Shown piece after piece: positions 42,992-49,355 of a stretch of DNA of 49,355 bases. Source of the DNA: Candidatus Uhrbacteria bacterium (GTDB lineage: Bacteria; Patescibacteriota; Patescibacteriia; UBA9934; GWF2-40-263); the NCBI GenBank assembly GCA_016219925.1, contig JACRJU010000010.1, forward strand, positions 96,147 through 145,501. The letters are read 5' to 3'. Both the position numbers and the translations under genes were made by a program. Every line of letters begins with the position of its first letter. The stretch's first letter is position 1. The notes below the pieces were generated by a model, which saw nothing but the letters and a program-made list of their open reading frames with translations, did not search any database and was not told the DNA's origin.

Positions 42992-43519
42992 ATGCAGAAC
43001 TCCAATAAAGGGTTCACACTGATCGAGCTCCTTGTGGTGATTGCCATTATCGGAGTCCTCGTGGCTGTCATTTTTGTGGCTCTTGATCCAGCGACTCGCT
43101 TCAAGCAAGCTCGTGATGCCGTGCGTCAGAGTGCGGTCCAAGAGGTTCTCTCCGCGGTTAAGCTTTATCAGGTAGATAATAATGGCTCGCTTCCAGCAGA
43201 GATCGATGCGTTGACGAACGATCAGGTCTATATGGCCGTGAACGGAGCCACAATGGTCAGCGGGTGCGATGACGATAACGCCAGTTGTACCACAACTGTT
43301 TCATCTGATACGCACTGTGTTGACGTTTCAGGATTATTGACAGGGGGGTACCTCAAGAGTGTTCCCGTAAGTCCGACCGGGGCCGTGACCTGGGATGATG
43401 GAAGTTCTGCCTCGGGAGAGGGAACAGGCTATACCATTTCAAAAGATGCAAACGGACTGGTTACGGTTCGTTCCTGCGAGAATGAAGCTGGCACCACAGA
43501 GATTTCCGCGGCTCGATAA
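42992..43519 (+). CDS. Type IV pilin, probable major subunit
   Basis: 175 residues. A short leader (MQNSNKG) precedes the prepilin cleavage site G-FTLIELLVVIAIIGVLVAVIFVAL. The head domain has four Cys residues (SGCDDDNASC, DTHC, RSCENE), suggesting two disulfides, and a D-region-like end. Own promoter and own terminator suggest high, separate expression, as for a major pilin. The prepilin peptidase that would process it is not in the window. Confidence 0.9.
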   Translation: MQNSNKGFTLIELLVVIAIIGVLVAVIFVALDPATRFKQARDAVRQSAVQEVLSAVKLYQVDNNGSLPAEIDALTNDQVYMAVNGATMVSGCDDDNASCTTTVSSDTHCVDVSGLLTGGYLKSVPVSPTGAVTWDDGSSASGEGTGYTISKDANGLVTVRSCENEAGTTEISAAR

Positions 43520-43526
43520 GAAAAAG

Positions 43527-43557
43527 AAACCGTCTGGCCTTTGGCTGGACGGTTTTT
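43527..43557 (+). terminator. Terminator after the pilin gene
   Basis: AAACCGTC and GACGGTTTTT form a stem around tggcctttggctg, with a second internal GGCC/GGC pairing. Confidence 0.85.
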
Positions 43558-43577
43558 CGTTTGAGAGTTTCTTTTTC

Positions 43578-43586
43578 TGATATAAT
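43578..43586 (+). promoter_or_regulatory. Extended -10 promoter of pilB (leaderless geometry)
   Basis: TGATATAAT, a perfect -10 with TG extension, 8 nt before ATG 43595. No Shine-Dalgarno. Confidence 0.65.
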
Positions 43587-43594
43587 AAAACCCT

Positions 43595-44902
43595 ATGGCA
43601 ACCACACGCACGAAAAAGAAGGAAGAATCCGTCGGACAAGAGAAACTCACGGAGGCCCCGATGAAAGTTCCGACACGCGAGCACATGGATGAGCACATTA
43701 AGAAAGCCCTGCAGGACAAAACAGGTAAATCAACCGCCAAGCTCTACCTGGAATTGATGATTTTCGCTCACGCTTCTCGTGCTTCGGACATTCATCTAGA
43801 ACCTGGTGATAAGACGGCGATGATTCGTTTGCGTGTTGATGGCATTTTGGGGGATACCTTTACGATTCCCATGACTTTGCATGCGCGGCTGATCGCTCTT
43901 TTGAAGATTCGCGCTCACATGCGCACCGATGAGCATCGAGCCCCGCAAGATGGTCGCGATAAGTTTGAAACTCCGACGGGCAGTGTGGATGTACGCGCCT
44001 CGGTTATGCCGACGATCATTGGCGAGAAGGCGGTCTTACGCTTGCTCTCCAGTGAATCGCACAAGTTGACCCTTGAGCAACTGGGTTTTGAAAAAACAGA
44101 TTACGACAAAATTCTTCGGGCGATTCATCATCCGTGGGGAATGATATTAACGACCGGACCTACCGGATCTGGAAAGACCACAACGATTTATGCCATTTTG
44201 GAAATTCTCAATAAGCGCGCAGTGAATATCTCAACCATCGAAGATCCCGTTGAGTTTTACATCCCCGGGGTCAATCAATCTCAAGTAGATCGGGTCGCTA
44301 AATTGACTTTTGCCAACGGACTTCGATCTTTGCTTCGGCAAGATCCGGACATCATTATGGTGGGAGAGATTCGAGATGAAGAGACGGCGCAGATTGCCGT
44401 GAACGCGGCTTTAACTGGCCACAAACTCCTTTCCACTCTGCACACCAACAATGCTGCGACCACCATCCCACGTCTCATTGACATGGGGGTTGAACCATTC
44501 TTGTTGGCCTCCACCTTAGTCGTTTCTGTATCCCAACGCTTGTTACGCCGAGCCTGTGATGCCTGCCAAATTAAAAAGAGTTTCAAACGAGAAGAACTTT
44601 CAGAAAGTATTGATTTACAGACGTTAGATTTGCTTTTCGGAAAGAAAAAACTTCTCGACCTGATTGATGTTACGGGATGCAAGCACTGTAACGGGACAGG
44701 CTATCTGGGTCGTATTGGTATTTATGAAGTGCTTGAAGTGACGGAGGAGATCCAACGGCTCGTTTTGCAACGAGCCAGTAGTGAGTCCATTCACACCTTG
44801 GCGCTTGAGCAAGGAATGACTTCTCTTGTCGACAACGCTATCCAGAAAGTGCTCTCCAACGAGACCACTATCAGTGAATTCGTTCGTGTCATGCAGGACT
44901 AA
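43595..44902 (+). CDS. pilB: Type IV pilus assembly ATPase PilB (short form)
   Basis: 435 residues. The GspE/PilB core is complete: LYLELMIFAHASRASDIHLEPGDKTAMIRLRVDG, Walker A TTGPTGSGKTTTIYAILEIL, NISTIEDPVEFYIPGVNQSQV and LRQDPDIIMVGEIRDEETAQIAVNAALTGHKLLSTLHTNNAATTIPRL. The zinc-binding C-M2 domain has CDACQ...CKHCNGTGY. It lacks the roughly 150-residue N1 domain of Proteobacterial PilB. It drives pilus extension against PilT. First gene of pilB-pilC-minor pilins. Confidence 0.94.
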   Translation: MATTRTKKKEESVGQEKLTEAPMKVPTREHMDEHIKKALQDKTGKSTAKLYLELMIFAHASRASDIHLEPGDKTAMIRLRVDGILGDTFTIPMTLHARLIALLKIRAHMRTDEHRAPQDGRDKFETPTGSVDVRASVMPTIIGEKAVLRLLSSESHKLTLEQLGFEKTDYDKILRAIHHPWGMILTTGPTGSGKTTTIYAILEILNKRAVNISTIEDPVEFYIPGVNQSQVDRVAKLTFANGLRSLLRQDPDIIMVGEIRDEETAQIAVNAALTGHKLLSTLHTNNAATTIPRLIDMGVEPFLLASTLVVSVSQRLLRRACDACQIKKSFKREELSESIDLQTLDLLFGKKKLLDLIDVTGCKHCNGTGYLGRIGIYEVLEVTEEIQRLVLQRASSESIHTLALEQGMTSLVDNAIQKVLSNETTISEFVRVMQD

Positions 44903-44906
44903 TTTT

Positions 44907-45983
44907 ATGGCTTTTCAAAGGCTCCATCAGTTCTGGCAGAGGTTGAACATTCAGCTCTCGGCAAAAGAGCGCCTTGTATTTGCAAAATACCTGGCTGTTT
45001 TGCTTGGCGCTGGACTGCCCATTGATGAGGCGATTAACGTCTTAAAAGAACAATCAAAACGTTCACTCGCGCGCATTTTGGAAGGGCTTTCGGTTCACCT
45101 CAAACAAGGGGATACCCTTGCCGCAGGCTTGGCGGATTTTCCCTATGTTTTCAGCCCGCTGTTTATTAATCTGGTCGCTTCTGGGGAAGCTTCAGGCAAC
45201 TTGCAAGAGAACCTCAAACAACTCGTTGTGCAGATGCAGGAAGAATATGAACTCAACGGGAAAATTCGTGGAGCAATGGTTTACCCTATTGTCATTATCA
45301 CCGTGGCCTTGCTTATCGCGGCGGGTATTTTTATTTTTGTCCTGCCTAATGTCATCGGTCTTTTTGAATCATTGAAAGTGGAGCTTCCTCTCACCACACG
45401 CATCCTCATCGCGATCGCTCAATTTGTGACTCATCATGGAACCGTCACGGCGATAAGCGTTTTTGGGTTTATCATCGCTGTTCTGGTCGCTCGCAAAATC
45501 GCCTGGTTTCGCCCGGCATTTCATCGTTTCGCTCTGCTTATGCCAATTTTTGGTGGGATCGTAAAGAAGGTTAATCTCGCTCGCATGACGCGTTCTCTTG
45601 GAACCATGCTCCACAGCGGCATTCCGATCGATGAAGCCATCAATATCACGCGCTCCACCGTTAACAACATTCATTACCAACGACTTTTTGATGAGCTAAA
45701 AACCGCGATTGAGCTCGGAGGTGAAGTCTCAAGCGTCTTCAAGAAACATCCGCACCTCGTTCCGCCCATGGCTTCGCGGGTGATTTTTGTGGGGGAGCAG
45801 GCTGGATCACTTGATGAGATGCTTATGTACTTGGCGGATTTTTACGAGCAGGAGGTATCGGAGGTCACAAAAAATCTTTCAGATCTGATCGAGCCGTTTC
45901 TTTTGATTTTGATCGGCGTGTTCGTTGGGGGCATCGCTCTTTCTATTATGACGCCGATCTATCAAGTGCTGGGGTCTTTTTAA
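44907..45983 (+). CDS. pilC: Type IV pilus inner-membrane platform protein PilC
   Basis: 358 residues from ATG 44907, 4 nt after pilB. It has the tandem T2SSF domains, each with a cytoplasmic helical part followed by membrane helices: LSAKERLVFAKYLAVLLGAGLPIDEAINVLKEQ and VNLARMTRSLGTMLHSGIPIDEAINITRS. Three hydrophobic helices are visible, and FLLILIGVFVGGIALSIMTPIYQVLGSF is typical of the end. PilC couples the ATPases to pilin movement. Confidence 0.94.
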   Translation: MAFQRLHQFWQRLNIQLSAKERLVFAKYLAVLLGAGLPIDEAINVLKEQSKRSLARILEGLSVHLKQGDTLAAGLADFPYVFSPLFINLVASGEASGNLQENLKQLVVQMQEEYELNGKIRGAMVYPIVIITVALLIAAGIFIFVLPNVIGLFESLKVELPLTTRILIAIAQFVTHHGTVTAISVFGFIIAVLVARKIAWFRPAFHRFALLMPIFGGIVKKVNLARMTRSLGTMLHSGIPIDEAINITRSTVNNIHYQRLFDELKTAIELGGEVSSVFKKHPHLVPPMASRVIFVGEQAGSLDEMLMYLADFYEQEVSEVTKNLSDLIEPFLLILIGVFVGGIALSIMTPIYQVLGSF

Positions 45984-45987
45984 ATGT

Positions 45988-46488
45988 ATGTGGAATCACC
46001 GACGAGGATTCACTTTGCTCGAACTCGTGATGGTTGTCGGAATTTTTTCTTTGCTCATCACGGTGGCGGCCACATCAGCTTTTTCTTTCTCAAAGAAGTT
46101 GAATATTGGCAGAGCGGATGTTCAACTCGTCGACGTCTTAACCAACGCCACTCTCAAAGCTCGTTCGGGAGATGGGGCGCAGAGCTGGGGAGTCTATTTG
46201 CCGTATAATGAAGCCACACGCGTAGCCGATGAACTCGTCGTGTTTCGTGGCACTTCCTATGCCATGCGCGACAGGGCTTTTGATGAAACATACCCCTACA
46301 CAACTTCTTCTCACTTCGATTCCGCGGTTCTTAGTGGAGCGGGTGTTTCGACTGGAAATGATCATGAAGTTGTGTTTACGGCTTTTACAGGCGCGACATC
46401 TCAATATGGAACTATCACCCTGAATATCTTTGGGGTGGATCAGACAATTCTTGTGACTCCCGAGGGTTTTATCACACGAGAGTTTTAA
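45988..46488 (+). CDS. Minor pilin/pseudopilin (FimT/GspH-like)
   Basis: 166 residues. Prepilin motif RRG-FTLLELVMVVGIFSLLITVAATSAFSF with Glu at position 5 after the cleavage site. The C-terminal head is beta-rich. Starts 5 nt after pilC. It probably primes pilus assembly together with the next three genes. Confidence 0.85.
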   Translation: MWNHRRGFTLLELVMVVGIFSLLITVAATSAFSFSKKLNIGRADVQLVDVLTNATLKARSGDGAQSWGVYLPYNEATRVADELVVFRGTSYAMRDRAFDETYPYTTSSHFDSAVLSGAGVSTGNDHEVVFTAFTGATSQYGTITLNIFGVDQTILVTPEGFITREF

Positions 46489-46492
46489 TTTT

Positions 46493-47356
46493 ATGACTTC
46501 ACGCGGCTATACCCTTTTGGAGGCATTGCTCGCGATTGGCCTTGCGGGGCTCATTTTTACGGCCGCCTTTGGACTGTTCTTCACGGGGCAAACTTCCAGC
46601 GCGGAAGCGCTACGAGCCCAACGGGCTCTTTGGGCCGCCCAAGAAGGTCTCGGCGCTGTGGAGTCTATCGCGTTTTCAGATCTTTCTCCTACGCAAAATG
46701 GTTCTGTTCAGTTCAGCGCAGGCCAATGGACCATTTCTGGAACGGGACCGGAATCGCTTAGTGGCGAGTTGACTCGGACGATTCAGGTGAACCAGGTCCT
46801 GCGCGATGGAGCCTGTGCAATCGTCGGAAGCGGAGGGAATGTTGATCCGGACAGTTATCAAGTTCAAAGTCAGGTTGATTGGACGGATGCCAAAGGACGT
46901 ACCCATCAAGTCACACTTCAACGGTTGCGCACGAACTGGCAGGCTCCTGTGGGAAATTGTTTCGTTGGGGGAGATTGTTCGCGTATTGATTGGAATGTGT
47001 CGCAAGCGACATGGTATGGGGGGAAACAGTTGCGTGAGGTTTATATCACAAACTCGTCAGACCAAGAGTTTCATTTAGAAAAAGCAACGTTGACGTGGAC
47101 AAATGGAGCCAAAGTATCGCAAGTTTTTATCGGTTCTGATAAATTTTGGTCCTCATCCGGTCCGGGAACCCCGAGCGGGACCCAGGTGAGCGGGACTCTG
47201 CTCGACGGTCAGAATCTTGACATCGACGAAGGCGAAACGCTTGAGATGCACAAAATTCAATTTGACAGTTCAATGAGTGGGACGCAAGTCGAGATTGTTT
47301 TGCAATGTGAAGATGGCTCCTCAACCGATTCAGGGCTATTCACGCCGGCTTTATGA
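46493..47356 (+). CDS. Minor pilin (PilV/GspI-like) with a large C-terminal domain
   Basis: 287 residues. Prepilin motif SRG-YTLLEALLAIGLAGLIFTAAFGLFF. The extended Ser/Gly/Thr-rich beta domain (residues about 160-285) is unusually large for a minor pilin and may be an adhesive tip. Its stop overlaps the next ATG by 4 nt (ATGA), indicating translational coupling. Confidence 0.82.
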   Translation: MTSRGYTLLEALLAIGLAGLIFTAAFGLFFTGQTSSAEALRAQRALWAAQEGLGAVESIAFSDLSPTQNGSVQFSAGQWTISGTGPESLSGELTRTIQVNQVLRDGACAIVGSGGNVDPDSYQVQSQVDWTDAKGRTHQVTLQRLRTNWQAPVGNCFVGGDCSRIDWNVSQATWYGGKQLREVYITNSSDQEFHLEKATLTWTNGAKVSQVFIGSDKFWSSSGPGTPSGTQVSGTLLDGQNLDIDEGETLEMHKIQFDSSMSGTQVEIVLQCEDGSSTDSGLFTPAL

Positions 47357-47907
47357 TATCCAAAGGATTCAGTCTTCTTGAGACCGTGATTTATATCGCC
47401 ATCCTGGCGCTTGTTTTGCCGATGATGATTTCGGTAACGCTCGGGCTTATCCAAAAAACAGATAAGCTTGATCTTAGGGGAAGACTGATGGAGCGAGCAC
47501 AACTTGTATCCGTCGAGCTGGAACGTGAGCTGACCGAATCACCATCTGTATCAATCAGTACTTCTCTTTTGGATTCTGATGATGGGACGTTGGTTTACGT
47601 GGATCTTAATGGAGTCACGGTGACCATCGATCGCCCGACGGTATCGATTGATTTTCCAGGAGGAGCGCAAAATATCCATCGCTTGCGGTTTACCCGTGCG
47701 GGTTCTTCACCGGAGTGGGTGACGGATGCGGACATGGATGTTGCCGCCTGGCGCCTTTCGGCTGTTCGTGATTCAACAGGAATTTTGACGGGTGTACGCG
47801 TTCAAATGACGTTCCAAATGTTGAATCCTCAAGGTGGCCAAAGTCGCAACGAGGCCTTTACGGGTTCGCAGACGATTCATCTGCAACCACAAACAACAGA
47901 ACTATAG
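47353..47907 (+). CDS. Minor pilin (PilW/GspJ-like)
   Basis: 184 residues. Prepilin motif SKG-FSLLETVIYIAILALVLPMMISVTLGLI. A helix (GRLMERAQLVSVELERELTE) and a beta head follow. GspJ-like proteins form the tip complex with GspI- and GspK-like partners. Confidence 0.82.
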   Translation: MISKGFSLLETVIYIAILALVLPMMISVTLGLIQKTDKLDLRGRLMERAQLVSVELERELTESPSVSISTSLLDSDDGTLVYVDLNGVTVTIDRPTVSIDFPGGAQNIHRLRFTRAGSSPEWVTDADMDVAAWRLSAVRDSTGILTGVRVQMTFQMLNPQGGQSRNEAFTGSQTIHLQPQTTEL

Positions 47908-47917
47908 TTCTCACTTT

Positions 47918-48304
47918 ATGACCTTGCGACAAAATCAAGACGGAGCGGTGATGCTTTATACGGTTTTGGTTATTGGCCTTGCGGCCTTGGCTTTTTTGTC
48001 GGCCCTCTCGCGCACGAGCATCGGGGAGTTTTATCAGATTCAACGATCCATCGAATCGCAACAAGGGCTGGCTCAGTTGATGGGATGCGAAGACGAACTG
48101 CTTATTCAACTTCAAGCGGATCCAAATTTTTCAGCCACAACGATTGAGAGTGGGACGGCGACGTGTGATCTTGCGTTATCATCTCCACAACCGAGTACGC
48201 GTTCCGCGAATCTTTCGCTCACTTCAAACAGCTTAACTCGGCAGATTCATCTTGATTTTTCTGTTTCTCCTGTTGTGGTGACAAGCGTTTCGGAGTCTTT
48301 TTAA
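47918..48304 (+). CDS. Minor pilin-associated membrane protein (PilX/GspK-like)
   Basis: 128 residues from ATG 47918; the track's 47834 start overlaps the previous gene in another frame. The N-terminal NQDGAVMLYTVLVIGLAALAFLSALSRTSI is hydrophobic and pilin-like but lacks the Glu at position 5, as GspK-type tip proteins do. A Ser-rich beta region follows. Last gene of the pilus operon. Confidence 0.7.
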   Translation: MTLRQNQDGAVMLYTVLVIGLAALAFLSALSRTSIGEFYQIQRSIESQQGLAQLMGCEDELLIQLQADPNFSATTIESGTATCDLALSSPQPSTRSANLSLTSNSLTRQIHLDFSVSPVVVTSVSESF

Positions 48305-48308
48305 GGGC

Positions 48309-48337
48309 TTGACCCTTGAGGGGATGTTCGGTAAACT
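48309..48337 (+). promoter_or_regulatory. Promoter of tRNA-Ile/tRNA-Phe
   Basis: TTGACC, a 17-bp spacer, then TAAACT, beginning right after the stop of the pilus operon. Confidence 0.75.
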
Positions 48338-48374
48338 ATTCCCGTATTTTAGGCCTGTTTGTAGCAAAAAATTC

Positions 48375-48451
48375 GGGCGTGTAGCTCAGGTGGTTAGAGC
48401 GCAACACTGATAATGTTGAGGTCGGAGGTTCGAGTCCTCCCACGCCCACCA
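48375..48451 (+). tRNA. tRNA-Ile(GAU)
   Basis: Acceptor GGGCGTG/CACGCCC, anticodon stem CAACA/TGTTG with loop CTGATAA (anticodon GAT), T-arm GGAGG TTCGAGT CCTCC, and CCA encoded. Confidence 0.95.
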
Positions 48452-48452
48452 G

Positions 48453-48527
<75 letters not shown>

Positions 48528-48548
48528 CAACTATTACGACTGGATCAC

Positions 48549-48580
48549 AAAAAAAACGCCACAAGGCGTTCTTTTGTTTT
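48549..48580. terminator. Bidirectional terminator between tRNA-Phe and 16S rRNA
   Basis: AACGCC acaa GGCGTT with an A-run on the left and a T-rich right side. On the minus strand it is followed by eight T residues, a strong terminator for the 16S transcript. Confidence 0.85.
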
Positions 48581-48679
48581 CTCTACTTTGTGATTGCAAC
48601 GTTAGTTCATATTGTCCGATCAAACCGTTTTTGATCTCGACCTAGGATCATGATCCGGCAAAGCCGGATTGATATCCCT

Positions 48680-49355
48680 AAAAGGAGGTGATCCACCCAC
48701 AGCTTCCGCTACGGGTGCCTTGTTACGACTTCATCCTTGTTATCAGTCCTACCTTCCGTCGCCCTACGGCGACGTTCGGGTATTACCAACTCCCTTGATG
48801 TGACGGGCGGTGAGTACAAGACCCGAGAACGTATTCACGGCCGCGTGGCTGATCGGCCGTTACTAGCGATTCCGGCTTCATGAGGTCGAGTTGCAGACCT
48901 CAATCTGAACTGGGACCGGCTTTGTGGGATTGGCTCCGTCTTGCGACTTGGCTGCCCATTGTACCGGCCATTGTAGCGCGCGTGTCGCCCTGGACGTAAG
49001 GGCCATGCTGATTTGACGTCATCCTCACCTTCCTCCCTCTTGCGAGGGCAGTCTCCTGTGACACTTGTAACGCAGGATAAGGGTTGCGCTCGTTACCCCA
49101 CTTAAGGGAACAGTTCACACCACGAGCTGACGACAACCATGCAGCACCTTCACAGTACCCTCGAAGGAGCCCTCCTTTCGGAGGGTTAGCAACTGTGATT
49201 TAAGCCCAGGTAAGGTTCCTCGCTTATCATCGAATTAAACCGCACGCTCCACCGCTTGTGCGGGTCCCCGTCTATTCCTTTGAGTTTTAGTCTTGCGACC
49301 GTACTCCCCAGGCGGAATGCTTAATGCGTTAGCTTGTTTCGTCGGCTCCGAGAGG
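48680..49355 (-). rRNA. rrs: 16S ribosomal RNA (3' part, runs off the window)
   Basis: Reverse strand. The 3' end is GGATCACCTCCTTT with an intact anti-Shine-Dalgarno. About 676 nt of the 3' portion are present, corresponding roughly to E. coli positions 870 to 1542. Conserved blocks such as GCACAAGCGGTGGAGC and TTGACGTC-containing helices are present. The sequence AAACTCAAAGGAATAGACGG differs from the usual ...AATTGACGG. No 23S or 5S follows; instead a terminator and convergent tRNAs lie downstream. Confidence 0.98.

Overview
The window reads as a bacterial chromosome segment from the Candidate Phyla Radiation (Patescibacteria), most like Parcubacteria. The lineage call is inference. It rests on the 16S fragment (AATAGACGG where most bacteria have AATTGACGG), compact housekeeping genes, very large low-complexity surface proteins of a type common in these genomes, a minimal type IV pilus cluster, and standard stop codons (TGA terminates several genes).

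Layout. 1-2000: 5' part of rmuC on the minus strand, tRNA-Arg, a small flavin-fold protein, tRNA-Ala, and an AT-rich gap. Two parS-like palindromes (one perfect) and a perfect DnaA box lie here, so this is a candidate origin-proximal region. 2000-13000: a four-gene operon of exported and surface proteins ending in a 1908-residue repeat protein. 13.1-15.5 kb: a Wzy/O-antigen-ligase-like membrane protein with TPRs. 15.5-18.3 kb: a G+C-rich small ORF, tRNA-Ala, a frameshifted SAM-hydroxide-adenosyltransferase-like gene and a G+C-rich gene of unknown function. 18.3-28.2 kb: ychF, a THUMP/methylase gene, rpsF-ssb-rpsR, epmA overlapping efp, then recA, a RodZ-like gene and ftsK on the minus strand. 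28.2-30.9 kb: three more G+C-rich unknown genes with strong Shine-Dalgarno sequences, the first behind an attenuator-like leader. 30.9-39.5 kb: a large hairpin, a 6S-like RNA candidate, rpoB, rpoC, ruvC. 39.5-41.8 kb: tRNA-Gly, an MFS protein, a secreted GH16-like protein, tRNA-Pro. 41.9-48.3 kb: pilT, pilin, pilB, pilC and four minor pilins. 48.3-49.4 kb: tRNA-Ile and tRNA-Phe converging on the 3' part of 16S rRNA.

Functional picture. The cell appears to invest in its surface (giant adhesin-like proteins, type IV pili, glycan polymerase or ligase, a secreted glycan-acting enzyme), which fits a host-attached or particle-attached life. The 16S gene ends at a terminator and is not followed by 23S, so its rRNA genes are unlinked at this locus.

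Most unusual signals: (1) six, possibly seven, native genes have a -10 box exactly 8 nt before ATG, the geometry of leaderless mRNAs, whereas the G+C-rich unknown genes use strong Shine-Dalgarno sites; (2) a leader with terminator and competing or pseudoknot pairing; (3) a rod-shaped 6S-like RNA next to rpoB; (4) the parS/DnaA-box cluster.
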